From: Natrinema caseinilyticum
GTDB lineage: Archaea > Halobacteriota > Halobacteria > Halobacteriales > Natrialbaceae
Length of the DNA: 64,000 nt
NCBI RefSeq assembly: GCF_024227435.1
Contig: NZ_CP100445.1
Location: 3,283,369-3,347,368, forward strand
Direction: 5' to 3'
Position numbers and translations under genes: made by a program. Below are positions 16,968 to 25,739 of the stretch, piece after piece (position 1 is the stretch's first letter; each line of letters begins with the position of its first letter). The notes beneath the pieces are model-generated. The model ran no database searches, was not told the origin of the DNA, and was given only the letters and a program-made list of their open reading frames with translations.

Positions 16968-17231
16968 ATGGTCCCTCCGCGTTTTGTCGACCGCGACGAC
17001 GAACACGACCTGCTGGAATCGCGGTTCGAGAACGACAACGCCGAACTGGTAGTCGTCTACGGACGTCGACGACTCGGTAAAAGCGCGCTCGTCCGCGAAG
17101 CGGTCCACGGCTGTCAGGATGCTACCTACTGGCAGGCGACCGAGAGGACGCCGGACGTACAGCGTGCGAATTTCGTCGACATTGCCAACGAAACGTTTCC
17201 ACTCTTCACTCGTGGACGACATACAGCGTGA
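16968..17231 (+). pseudogene. truncated archaeal ATPase (AAA, DUF234-associated family)
   Basis: Only about 87 codons remain of an ATPase that is normally about 450 residues. FVDRDDEHDLLESRF and the Walker A region VVVYGRRRLGKSALVREA are intact, then the similarity stops after NFVDIANETFPLF. A stop follows 21 bases later. The rest of the ATPase and the usual C-terminal nuclease-like domain are missing; the adjacent AzlD gene is on the other strand. This looks like a deletion remnant at the edge of the variable region. Confidence 0.75.
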
Positions 17232-17244
17232 CTGAGAAGCCGGG

Positions 17245-17592
17245 TCACCCGATCAGCGACGGCCCGAACCGTATCACCCACAACGCGCTCATGCCGACGA
17301 CGATCGTGTAGAAAATGTCCCCGGTGCGCCACGCCACCAGCGTAGCGATCGTCCCTGCGATCAGGCGGTCGTCGAGCAACGTTTCGCCGACCGTCGGCTG
17401 AACCGTCACGACCGACGGGACGACGAGCGCAGCGAGGACGGCCGCGGGGACGTATCGGAGTACGTGGCGGATGCGCGGCGGGACCGAGTCGATCCGTCCG
17501 AACAGATAGATGAACGAGAGCCGGATCGCGTACGTACAGATACCGATGCCCGCTATCGCGGCCCAGATACCACCGTGTGACCACTCCGTCAT
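17245..17592 (-). CDS. azlD: AzlD family branched-chain amino acid exporter subunit
   Basis: A 115-residue membrane protein with about four hydrophobic segments. GICTYAIRLSFIYLFGRID and the VPPRIRHVLRYVPAAVLAALVVP stretch are typical of AzlD. AzlD forms a two-component permease with AzlC, exporting branched-chain amino acids or their analogues. Its ATG at 17592 overlaps the azlC stop by four bases (ATGA), which indicates coupled translation. Confidence 0.9.
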   Translation of the reverse strand: MTEWSHGGIWAAIAGIGICTYAIRLSFIYLFGRIDSVPPRIRHVLRYVPAAVLAALVVPSVVTVQPTVGETLLDDRLIAGTIATLVAWRTGDIFYTIVVGMSALWVIRFGPSLIG

Positions 17593-18290
17593 ACGTTCCT
17601 CCACGCGTCGACGGCCACCCCGGAGAGGATTCCGATCACCGCCGCGATCGGTAGATCGAAATTGAGCGGCACGCCGACTGACGCAACACCGAGCGCGGCG
17701 ATCCCGGCGACAACGCCGGCAGTCGTCGTCCCAGCGTCTTTCATTGCCGGCACGAGCAACGCGATGAACACCAGCGGCAGCGCGAAGTCGAGCCCGAGCG
17801 AGTCGGGGACACTCGCTCCGAGGACTGCCCCGACGACCGTCCCGATTTGCCAGACGACCCACAGCGTCGCAGCGATTCCGACGTAGTACCAGAGCCGGTG
17901 CCGTTGGTCGTTCGTTTCGTACTCGGCCACGGACATCGCGTACGCCTGGTCGGTCAGCACGTAGGCGGCCAGCCCGCGGATGCGGAGGGAAAACGGTTGA
18001 AAATACGGCGCGATCGACGCCGAATACATGATCATTCGGATATTGATCACGACCGCCGTCCCAACGACGACGATAAACGACGCGTTCGAACCGATGAGGT
18101 CGATCGCGGCTAGTTGGGAGGCGCCCGCAAAAACGATGACCGACATCCCGACCGCTTCCGCGACCGTCAACCCCGCACCGATAGCGGTGATCCCGGTAAC
18201 GAGCGCAAAGGGGATAATTCCGATGACGATCGGTCCTGCTGCGCGGATGCCGGCGACCAAATCGGGATGGAGTCGCTCACGAAGCGTCAT
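17589..18290 (-). CDS. azlC: AzlC family branched-chain amino acid exporter
   Basis: A 233-residue membrane protein with seven to eight hydrophobic segments. The family motifs PIVIGIIPFALVTGI, VFAGASQLAAIDLIG and INIRMIMYSASIAPYF are present. It forms the large subunit of the AzlCD exporter. It is the first gene of the pair; ATG at 18290. Regulation is not visible. Confidence 0.92.
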   Translation of the reverse strand: MTLRERLHPDLVAGIRAAGPIVIGIIPFALVTGITAIGAGLTVAEAVGMSVIVFAGASQLAAIDLIGSNASFIVVVGTAVVINIRMIMYSASIAPYFQPFSLRIRGLAAYVLTDQAYAMSVAEYETNDQRHRLWYYVGIAATLWVVWQIGTVVGAVLGASVPDSLGLDFALPLVFIALLVPAMKDAGTTTAGVVAGIAALGVASVGVPLNFDLPIAAVIGILSGVAVDAWRNV

Positions 18291-18686
18291 GTACCGCTCT
18301 CTTGGGTGAGAACGTGAAACCGTACCGATTCACCGACGTCGAGCGGGCCGTCGCGTCCCGGCGTCGTCGATTCGTCCGATCTCGAGGGCGGTTCGCAGTT
18401 CGGAACCCGTGCGAGCGGACGGCCGGTCCGCCGGCGACAACGGTCGAGAGCGCCTGCAGTGCCTTCGGCCGCATCTGTCCGGTGCGAGACGATCGTCGAC
18501 CGACTCGAGTACTGTCGACACTCAAACATCGCACCGATCGGGTCGAATCCACCTGAACGGAGCGGTCACAGGGGTGTGAGTGCCGACCGTCGCCGTCCGT
18601 CCGAGGCGAAAGTGACAGCAGAACGACGCCGGAGGAGTGATAGCAGCCGGGGGAAAGTTAAGTCAGTCGGGGAGAAACGGGGTGCC
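18291..18686. other. divergent intergenic region between azlC and the dioxygenase-like gene
   Basis: No gene is seen. A TATA-like AAAGTTAAG at 18654-18662 lies about 25 bases before the ATG at 18687 and should drive a leaderless transcript of the plus-strand gene. Open frames here on both strands are GC-rich shadows. Confidence 0.5.
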
Positions 18687-19361
18687 ATGACCGAAGAATG
18701 GTACCTCGAAAACGATCGCCTTCAGTCGTTCATCGACACGGTAGACGACGCTGCAAACACGCACGAGGAGATTCCGGATCTCCTGGAGGCGCTCCACGAT
18801 CCCTTCCAGGATCTGTTGACCGACGACGACTGGCTTCCCGAACCGTACGACGGACTCGTCCCCGATGGGTACGACGACAAAGGCGAGATGGGGCGTGACA
18901 TCGCCCAGTGGCTTCTGTACCGCAGACCGGAGAAGCTCACGCTGTTTACGCTCGCACTTCCGCCGGGCGTCGAGACGCCGGTTCACGACCACCTCGCCTG
19001 GGGGCTCGTCGGAATCTACTCGGGGACCCAGACGGAGGAGTTCTACCGGCGGACGGACGACGCGGACAACCACATCGGCCACGCCGACCTCGAGCACCTC
19101 CGGACCGAAGAGATGGAGCGCGGCGATTTTTACGAAATCGTTCCCCCAAACAACGATATTCACCAGGTAGAGACGTCGTCCGACGTGCCGAGCGTGAGCG
19201 TGCACTTGCTCGGGGCGGACGTGGGATGCATCCAGCGCCACCAGTTCGATCCCGACGAGGAGTTCGTGGAACTGTTTCAGTCGCATTACTCGAACGTCCG
19301 GTGCGAGCGGCCGCTGTCGCCGCCGGAAGATCACGGCCACACGCACAGTCACCACCACTGA
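18687..19361 (+). CDS. cysteine dioxygenase-like cupin protein
   Basis: A 224-residue double-stranded beta-helix (cupin) protein. The non-heme iron ligands of thiol dioxygenases can be matched: His100 and His102 in ETPVHDHLAWGLVGIYSG and His159 in DIHQV. The family oxidises cysteine or small thiols such as 3-mercaptopropionate to sulfinates. The N-terminal 70 residues are helical. The C-terminus ends in a His-rich tail HGHTHSHHH, which may bind metal or be accidental. ATG at 18687 agrees with the leaderless promoter. Confidence 0.82.
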   Translation: MTEEWYLENDRLQSFIDTVDDAANTHEEIPDLLEALHDPFQDLLTDDDWLPEPYDGLVPDGYDDKGEMGRDIAQWLLYRRPEKLTLFTLALPPGVETPVHDHLAWGLVGIYSGTQTEEFYRRTDDADNHIGHADLEHLRTEEMERGDFYEIVPPNNDIHQVETSSDVPSVSVHLLGADVGCIQRHQFDPDEEFVELFQSHYSNVRCERPLSPPEDHGHTHSHHH

Positions 19362-19403
19362 GTGACGACGGCGTTGCGCCACGATTCTCGCCGTCTTTCT
19401 CTT

Positions 19404-19443
19404 CGGACCGCCGGCTCCGTGTCCGGACCGCCGGCTCCGTGTC
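19404..19443. repeat. 20-base tandem duplication
   Basis: CGGACCGCCGGCTCCGTGTC occurs twice back to back (19404-19423 and 19424-19443) between the dioxygenase gene and the flippase remnant. Non-coding. Confidence 0.9.
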
Positions 19444-19589
19444 CCCTCCTCGGGCCGCACTCTATTCCGTGACCCGCTGTGTGCCCCAGCGGGCGAACGC
19501 GTGGAGGTCTCCGTAGACCGGTAATCGGGTCCATAACGTATTCGTCGCCGAGGGGGAGAAGGTGGGGTAGTGACGGACAGGAGGACGGA

Positions 19590-20071
19590 GAACGTGTCGA
19601 CCCACTGTTCAGCGTCGCAGGCGGCGCGGCGGTGGTCGTCTCCGGAACGGTTACCGGAATGGTGTTGATGCTCGCGGGCCGAGGAGCGTTTACCCGCTCG
19701 TTCTCGCGGCCGTCTTCGGCGCCGAGTACGCTGTCGGCGCGGACGCGCTCCGATTGCTCGCCGTCGCGTTCTTCCTCGGAAACGTGATGGGGCCGAACGG
19801 GGCGACGCTGACGGCGCTCGGACGGACGCGCGTCCTGATGTGGGCCAACGTGGGCCAACATCGTCGCGGCGGTCGCCAGTTCGTCCGTCGCGATCTCGTC
19901 TACGATGGCTCGCTCGAGTTATCGGCTTCCGTGCCGGCGCATCTCGCCGGATTCAGTCTGCTGTGCGGGGTGGCATTCGCCCCGCTTGCGTTTCTGCTCG
20001 CGTACACACTTCGGCTCTCGACGATCGTGAGTTACCCGCCGCTGCGGAACTCGTTCATCACCGATGGGTGA
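19590..20071 (+). pseudogene. decayed polysaccharide flippase (Wzx-like), C-terminal part
   Basis: Three reading frames together give a recognisable membrane flippase. Frame 1 (about 19597-19690) reads VDPLFSVAGGAAVVVSGTV; after a frameshift near 19690 frame 2 reads LVLAAVFGAEYAVGADALRL and GPNGATLTALGRTRVLMWAN; then a duplicated GTGGGCCAAC (10 bases, about 19839-19858) shifts the frame again and IVAAVASSS follows. GPNGATLTALG is a hallmark of haloarchaeal flippases that move lipid-linked glycans. The N-terminal two thirds are absent. It has no intact glycan gene nearby. Confidence 0.7.
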
Positions 20072-20217
20072 ACGATGAGCCGTTCGGACGACCGTCGGAT
20101 CGGTGCCGTCGCGCGGACGACGTCGAACGTCATAGCGAACCCGAGCGCGATCGCCCGGCACTCGGTCAGTCCGCGTCGGCGGCTGAACGCCCAACGGTTA
20201 TCAGTCTGCTGTGAGTT

Positions 20218-21090
20218 GTGCCAGTCGTGAGCAACGACGCGATCACCAACGAGAGCGATACGTTCGACATCGGCGAGACGACCGTTCATCGACTCGGGTT
20301 CGGTGCGATGCGACTCTGTGGCGACGACATCATCGGTTCGCCCGAGGACGAGGAAACCGCGCGCGAGGTCGTCAGGCACGCGGTCGATTGCGGAGTCGAC
20401 TTCATCGACACGGCCGACTCGTACGGTCCGGCCGTCAGCGAGCGGCTCATCGGCGAGGCGATCGGCGATCCCGACGACGTCCTCGTGGCGACGAAAGCCG
20501 GGCTGTTGCGCAACCGCGAGGGCGACTGGATCGCCCACGGCAACCCCGATTACATCCGGAATCAGGTCCTCACATCGCTGGACCGACTTCGGACTGACAC
20601 GATCGATCTCTATCAGTTCCACCGTCCGGACGACGATAAGACGCCGTTCGAAGACTCCGTCCAGGCCTTCGCCGAACTCAAAGACGAGGGAGTCGTCGAG
20701 CAAGTCGGACTCAGTAACGTCTCGGTCGACCTCATCGAACGAGCGCGCGAACACGTCGAGGTCGCGACCGTCCAGAACCGGTACAACCTGAACGACCGCG
20801 GAAGCGCGGCGGCCCTCGAGTACTGCGAGGAACACGACATCGGCTTCATCCCGTGGGCGCCGATCAACGGCGGCGATCTCGAGGAACACGCGGACCTCGT
20901 AGACGAGATCGCGGCCGACCACGACGCGACGCGGCGACAGGTCGCGCTCGCGTGGCTGCTCGAGCGGTCGCCGGTTGTGCTCCCGATTCCGGGCACGTCC
21001 GATCCCGAGCACCTCGAGTCGAACGTCGCCGCGTCACGGCTGTCGCTCGGCGACGACGACGTGCGGCGATTGACCGACGCGGCGGACTGA
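20218..21090 (+). CDS. aldo/keto reductase
   Basis: A 290-residue reductase with catalytic residues Asp64, Tyr69, Lys93 and His135 (DFIDTADSYG, VATKAGL, YQFHRP). It is only distantly similar to the aldo/keto reductase at 4828-5799 and is shorter at the C-terminus. Starts are GTG at 20218 or GTG at 20227; both give the same core. It carries the C-terminal NADP-binding signature LPIPGTSDPEHLESN. Substrate unknown. Confidence 0.9.
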   Translation: MPVVSNDAITNESDTFDIGETTVHRLGFGAMRLCGDDIIGSPEDEETAREVVRHAVDCGVDFIDTADSYGPAVSERLIGEAIGDPDDVLVATKAGLLRNREGDWIAHGNPDYIRNQVLTSLDRLRTDTIDLYQFHRPDDDKTPFEDSVQAFAELKDEGVVEQVGLSNVSVDLIERAREHVEVATVQNRYNLNDRGSAAALEYCEEHDIGFIPWAPINGGDLEEHADLVDEIAADHDATRRQVALAWLLERSPVVLPIPGTSDPEHLESNVAASRLSLGDDDVRRLTDAAD

Positions 21091-21171
21091 TTCCGCGATC
21101 GCGTTTTGGGCCCGTTTCGCCCGTTTGTCGCGCGCTCCCGTTCAGGAGAGCACCAGCGACGAGCGGACGGA

Positions 21172-22449
21172 TTACCGCTCGAGTCGATTCGCGATCCGCC
21201 GGGAGAGGTCGGTGAGGTACAACGCGCCCCAGATCGCGGCGACGACGGCGCCCGCGCCGTCGAACAGGAGGTCGACGATCGTATCGTTGAGACCGTACTG
21301 GGCGACGACGGCCTGAAATCCGAGTCGCCGTGCACTCTCGTCGATGGCGAACTCGAGGAGTTCCCAGAGGACGCCGAAGGCCAGGACGAACACGAGGATG
21401 AACGCGAACAGCATCGTCGTCGGCAGGGACACCTCGTCGGTGTGGAGGTCGATTCCTCGAACGACCGCGTACCCCGCCGCCGCGACGATCGAGGCGGAGA
21501 GCGTGTGGGTCAGACTATCCCACTGGCCGACGAGCGCGTAGGCACCGGCGGAGCCGAGCGCGTGGAGGAACACGGCCGCAGTGAGCCAGAATACGAGCCC
21601 CGGCTCGAGCGGTAGTCTCGCGTCTCGCTCGAGGACGGCCGGGAGGAACGTGATCGCCAGCGCGACGCCGGCGTTGACGACGGTCGTCAGGTCGCGGCGA
21701 ACGAGGCCGAACAGCAGGAGGCCGGCGAGCGCGATCTGTATCCCCCGCGAAAGCCGTCTGACGGTCTCGTCTGGGACGTCCAACCGATCGCGGATCGGGG
21801 CGGGTATCGGTTCGGCGTTCGTATCCGGTCCGGGTTCGTTGGTCGGGGACGGCTGCTCGGAGACGCTCTCCGAGTACGACCGGAACGACCGGTCGAAGAG
21901 GAGCCCCGCGAGCAGACCAGCGATCGCCGCATAGGCGAATTCGATCATCAGCGCCCGGTTGGCCGCGTCCTGGGAGCGTCCGTCCAGGAGGTAGTCGGTT
22001 CCCAAGGCGACGTCTGCGAGCCACTGGACGACGTTCCAGCCGCCGGCGACGGCGAGCGTCATGAGAACGACGAACACGACCGCGAAGGAGTGATTCATTC
22101 GAACTACGGTAAACCGGTCCATCTCGACGGCGACGATGAGCGAAATTGCGGCGACGGCGACGTACGTGGTGATCGCCGTCAGGACCGACTCGCCGAACAG
22201 CGCCGCGTCGGCGACTGGAACGAGAACGAGAACGACCAGGTCCCAGGGCGGGATCGAAAGGGGGTCCCGAAACGCGGCGACCGGGAGCAACACGATCACG
22301 ACCGCGAACGCGGTAAAGGCGAACCACCGGTACGAGTTCGTGAGTCCGTATCGGATCGCGAATACAGCGAGGACGACCGTGACGAGCCAGGCCATCGTTG
22401 CGTCTCGCTTCGGGTCGTCGAACAGTCCGCCACGTCGGGCGTCCGGCAT
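21172..22449 (-). CDS. multi-pass membrane protein with YjdF/DUF2238-like C-terminus
   Basis: A 425-residue membrane protein with about eleven hydrophobic segments and a polar, acidic loop in the middle (residues about 195-235). The C-terminal third (QWDSLTHTLSASIVAAAGY, then FGVLWELLEFAIDES and DTIVDLLFDGAGAVVAA) resembles the YjdF/DUF2238 inner-membrane family. No function is known. It is convergent with the aldo/keto reductase gene and divergent from the hydrolase gene. Confidence 0.7.
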   Translation of the reverse strand: MPDARRGGLFDDPKRDATMAWLVTVVLAVFAIRYGLTNSYRWFAFTAFAVVIVLLPVAAFRDPLSIPPWDLVVLVLVPVADAALFGESVLTAITTYVAVAAISLIVAVEMDRFTVVRMNHSFAVVFVVLMTLAVAGGWNVVQWLADVALGTDYLLDGRSQDAANRALMIEFAYAAIAGLLAGLLFDRSFRSYSESVSEQPSPTNEPGPDTNAEPIPAPIRDRLDVPDETVRRLSRGIQIALAGLLLFGLVRRDLTTVVNAGVALAITFLPAVLERDARLPLEPGLVFWLTAAVFLHALGSAGAYALVGQWDSLTHTLSASIVAAAGYAVVRGIDLHTDEVSLPTTMLFAFILVFVLAFGVLWELLEFAIDESARRLGFQAVVAQYGLNDTIVDLLFDGAGAVVAAIWGALYLTDLSRRIANRLER

Positions 22450-22629
22450 ACGCAGAAATACGGGCCTGACCGTCTAAACGAGCGTGCCTGGATATCGTGG
22501 CGTGAAACGTGGATCGCCTTCGCGAGAGGCGTGGCCGGATCCAAATTCCCCCGCCGCGTTCGACCGGTGGCGCTACCGCTCCCGTCCGAGTTACCGAAGA
22601 CTGATAGATCGCTGCTTCAATAATGAGGT

Positions 22630-23478
22630 ATGGTCGCAATTAACGACCTCGAACACGGATTGGCCCGCGTCAACGGCGTCAAACTGCACTACGTCGTCGC
22701 CGGGGAGGGACCGCCGCTCGTCCTGCTGCACGGGTGGCCCCAGACGTGGTACGAGTGGCGTCACGTGATTCCGGACCTCGCCGAGCAGTACACCGTCATC
22801 GCGCCAGATCTGCGGGGACTGGGCGACTCCGAGACGCCCGTCTCGGGCTACGACAAGGACACCGTCGCGACGGACGTCAGGGAGTTGGTCCACCACCTCG
22901 GATTCGGCGGCGAGCCGATCGCGCTCGTCGGCCACGACTGGGGAATGCCGACGGCCTACGCGTACGCCGCGCAGTACCGCGACGAAGTCCGAGCACTCGC
23001 CGTTCTCGAGGCCGGGCTCCCGGGGGTTCACGAGGACGAGAAACGTAAACTCTGGCACACGCGATTCCACAGCGTTCGGGACCTCCCGGAACAGCTCGTC
23101 GCCGGACGGGAGCGGCTGTATCTCTCGTGGTTCTACCGGGAAGGTGCCTACGACCCGTCCGCGATTAGCGACGACGCTCGCGACGAGTACGTCCGGTGTT
23201 ACGCCGCACCCGGCGGCCTTCGCGGCGGCTTCGAGTACTATCGCGCGTACGACGCCGACGCCGAACATAACCGGGAACACGCCGAAGATCCCCTCGAGAT
23301 GCCGGTTCTCGCCCTCGGTGGCGTCGCCTCGTTCGGCGAACTGCCGATCAGGGATATGAACGCCGTCGCGACCGACGTCGACGGCGAGGTCGTCGACCGC
23401 GCCGGCCACTGGATCCCCGAGGAACGGCCGGCGTATTTCGTCGACCGAGTGACGTCGTTCGTCGAAGAATCGACGTAA
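22630..23478 (+). CDS. alpha/beta hydrolase, epoxide-hydrolase-like
   Basis: A 282-residue alpha/beta hydrolase. The oxyanion motif HGWP is at residues 34-37; the nucleophile elbow GHDWG has Asp103, which fits epoxide hydrolases or haloalkane dehalogenases rather than esterases (Ser). The catalytic His is His260 in RAGHWIPEE. The cap domain contains LYLSWFYREGAYD with a Tyr pair that may polarise the epoxide. Substrate unknown. ATG at 22630, nine bases after a possible ATAATGAGG stretch. Confidence 0.87.
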   Translation: MVAINDLEHGLARVNGVKLHYVVAGEGPPLVLLHGWPQTWYEWRHVIPDLAEQYTVIAPDLRGLGDSETPVSGYDKDTVATDVRELVHHLGFGGEPIALVGHDWGMPTAYAYAAQYRDEVRALAVLEAGLPGVHEDEKRKLWHTRFHSVRDLPEQLVAGRERLYLSWFYREGAYDPSAISDDARDEYVRCYAAPGGLRGGFEYYRAYDADAEHNREHAEDPLEMPVLALGGVASFGELPIRDMNAVATDVDGEVVDRAGHWIPEERPAYFVDRVTSFVEEST

Positions 23479-23510
23479 CCGCACGGTCGAATCAGCGACG
23501 GGGCCCGTGT

Positions 23511-23864
23511 TCAGTGTCGATTCTGGAGCGCGTCCATCTCACACTGCACGCACAGGTCGTCGGCGAAACACCCGACGCTGTCGTACGGGCACTCGTAGGC
23601 GTCGGCGTCGACGGACAGGCGGCGCTTCGCGTGGTGCCACTCCCGTTCCCAGACTTCGATGTCCATGTCGGCGGAGGTGAAGACGACGTCCCCGTCCCGA
23701 TCCACGATCTTCGCGACCGTGACCGAGCGGTGACGATCCTTCACGGTCGCTATCGCTCGTTCGTACGAGTTACACCGGATCTCGTCGCGTCCCGTGCGAT
23801 CGTCCAGGAGTCGAACGACGATGGATCCGTCGGTCGTCTCCGTCGGATCCAGTCCGTCAGTCAT
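23511..23864 (-). CDS. small Cys-containing haloarchaeal protein, unknown
   Basis: A 117-residue soluble acidic protein. The C-terminus ECPYDSVGCFADDLCVQCEM has four cysteines in a zinc-ribbon-like spacing. The middle reads TVAKIVDRDGDVVFTSADMD. I do not recognise the family, though the pattern is typical of haloarchaea-specific proteins. ATG at 23864. Confidence 0.65.
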   Translation of the reverse strand: MTDGLDPTETTDGSIVVRLLDDRTGRDEIRCNSYERAIATVKDRHRSVTVAKIVDRDGDVVFTSADMDIEVWEREWHHAKRRLSVDADAYECPYDSVGCFADDLCVQCEMDALQNRH

Positions 23865-24136
23865 GTCATATACTGGCGGGCCGACACGATAAAAAGGTGC
23901 TCGTCGGCGTTTTCGACGGTATCATCGAGGATACCGGTCAGCGACACGACGAAGGCGACCGAACTACCTGTACGAAAACGGGACGTTCCTTCTTCTGTTG
24001 CTTTGACAACACTAATTCCGTTCGACAGCCTACTGTTTTTCGGTAGGGGTACCACGAGAATGTCGAAAATCGATCATGTGAACACGAATTGGGATTCAGA
24101 TCGCCGGACCGAATCGGTTCGTAGCGGGCGTGAGAT

Positions 24137-24769
24137 ATGAGCCTCGTGCAGGTTCTCCCGTTGGCCATGGTGATGATTACAGGTCCACAGATACTCTCGC
24201 CGATTTTCCTCGCCACGAGCGAACAGTGGCGGACGAACTCGACAGCGTACGTCGTCGGTGCGTCCCTGTCTATCAGTCTCGTCGTCACCGTCGCGTACCT
24301 CCTCGGGAATCGACTCAGTGGTCGTGGCCCCCTCCTCGGGACGAGCGTCCGGCAACTGCTCTACGTCGCCGTCCTCGTCTTGCTCCTCTACGCGGCGGTG
24401 GATACCTACAGAAAGCGGACCGTGTCGGAGCCGCCGGAGTGGATGGGGAAGTTGACCACCGCGACACCGCGGTTCTCGTTTCGACTGGGATTTCTCCTGT
24501 TGGGATTCTTTCCGACCGACGTCGTCACCTCGGTGAGCGTCGGCACTTACCTCGCGGCGAACGGCGATCCGATCACGGACGCGACCGGATTTATCCTCCT
24601 CACGCTGTTCATCCTGGCGCTTCCGTCCCTCGGTGTGTTGGTGCTGGGCGAGCGAGCGGAAGCCGCGCTCCCGGGGATTCGCGACTGGATGGACGACAAC
24701 TCGTGGCTCATCTCCGAAGCGGTGATCGCACTCTTCGTCGTCATGACGCTGCAGAACCTCTTCGGGTGA
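24137..24769 (+). CDS. GAP family (Sap-like) membrane protein
   Basis: A 210-residue membrane protein with six hydrophobic segments, beginning LPLAMVMITGPQILSPIFLA and containing RFSFRLGFLLLGFFPTDVV. It matches the GAP/Sap family (LysE-like fold), whose mycobacterial members help deliver glycolipids. Archaeal role is unknown. ATG at 24137. The 270 bases upstream are relatively AT-rich and could carry its promoter. Confidence 0.75.
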   Translation: MSLVQVLPLAMVMITGPQILSPIFLATSEQWRTNSTAYVVGASLSISLVVTVAYLLGNRLSGRGPLLGTSVRQLLYVAVLVLLLYAAVDTYRKRTVSEPPEWMGKLTTATPRFSFRLGFLLLGFFPTDVVTSVSVGTYLAANGDPITDATGFILLTLFILALPSLGVLVLGERAEAALPGIRDWMDDNSWLISEAVIALFVVMTLQNLFG

Positions 24770-24852
24770 ACTCTCCGACGACCGCTACGCGTGTGACCGA
24801 CGATCCGATCGGTTCTCGAGTCGCGACACATCGCTGAGGGCGCGATATCGCG

Positions 24853-24876
24853 GTCCAGATACGAGAATCGAACCCG
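24853..24876 (-). repeat. decayed copy of the tRNA-His 3' end
   Basis: On the minus strand this repeats the T-arm and acceptor 3' strand of tRNA-His (24961-24984) at an offset of 108 bases downstream, with three mismatches in 24 bases. It parallels the copies after tRNA-Val and tRNA-Phe. Confidence 0.75.
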
Positions 24877-24960
24877 ACTGCGAGACTCGTTACACTCGTC
24901 TCGCGTGGTTCGATCTCGCCGTCCGGCGTTCCCGCTCGTCACTTCGTTCCTCGCGAAAAA

Positions 24961-25033
24961 GTCCGGGTGCGAGAATCGAACCCGCGTCTCAGCCTCCACA
25001 AGGCTGAAGGATAACCACTACCCCAACCCGGAC
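24961..25033 (-). tRNA. tRNA-His (anticodon GTG)
   Basis: Read on the minus strand, G-1 at 25033 and TCCGGGT pair with ACCCGGA and C73 at 24961, which is the extra G-1:C73 pair specific to histidine tRNA. Anticodon loop TTGTGGA has anticodon GTG. T-arm CGGGTTCGATTCTCG is canonical. No intron or CCA. A TATA-like GATAACTT lies about 12-20 bases upstream. Confidence 0.95.
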
Positions 25034-25241
25034 GCGCTTGCAAGTTATCCTACACGCGGTCGGCCTGAAATACGTTACGACTCCGGGTTCGGGGTGTGCG
25101 ACTCCGTACCGCGCGATTTCGGTTGGGCCCGACGACACGCCGCGACTCAGTCCCGACTCGATCGGCCCCGACAGCGATTCCGACCCTACCGGACCGCGAC
25201 CGGGACGTTTTTCGGCCCACGGCCGCAAGAACCGCCAACGC

Positions 25242-25697
25242 GTGGCTATCACCGACAAGATCTACGTCAAAAACCACCGCCAACTCAGTTCGCAACTCGA
25301 GACGAACATCCCCAAGGGCGCGTTCAAGGGCGCGACGCTCGACGTCCTCTTTCAGGGATCCGGCCTCGAGAAACTCGACGACGCGACCCGCGATCGCGTT
25401 CTCGATTTCGCACAGGACTTCCTCGATTGCGACTGTGACACCAACCCCTACTGCGGGTGCCCGGAGCGGAAGTTCATCGAGTATCTCCTCGAGTTACGCG
25501 CCCAGGGGCTCGGTCCGGACGCCATCGTCGACGTCATGACCGACGACTACATGGTCTATGCGTACTCCGGCGACGTCCTATCGTTTCTCGACAACGCCGT
25601 CCGAACGCTCGAGGCGGCAGAAGGGCTCGCTCGCGTCGACGGCGCGGACGAGAAGTACGACGAGATTCGGCAGGCGAAACAGGATCTGGCTCGGTGA
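25242..25697 (+). CDS. DUF5814 family protein
   Basis: A 151-residue protein beginning (GTG) MAITDKIYVKNHRQLSSQL and containing FLDCDCDTNPYCGCPERKF, four clustered cysteines that may bind zinc or a cluster. This is the haloarchaeal DUF5814 pattern, also found fused to helicases; function unknown. GTG at 25242 was chosen because family similarity begins there, although the frame is open from 25038 through the tRNA upstream region. Confidence 0.82.
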   Translation: MAITDKIYVKNHRQLSSQLETNIPKGAFKGATLDVLFQGSGLEKLDDATRDRVLDFAQDFLDCDCDTNPYCGCPERKFIEYLLELRAQGLGPDAIVDVMTDDYMVYAYSGDVLSFLDNAVRTLEAAEGLARVDGADEKYDEIRQAKQDLAR

Positions 25698-25739
25698 GGG
25701 AGTCTCCGACCGACCCGCCGTCGAGTCGACGCGTCGCGT

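Noticed and set aside
19404-19443. inverted end of a mobile element
   Set aside because: It is a simple direct duplication with no transposase or target duplication nearby.
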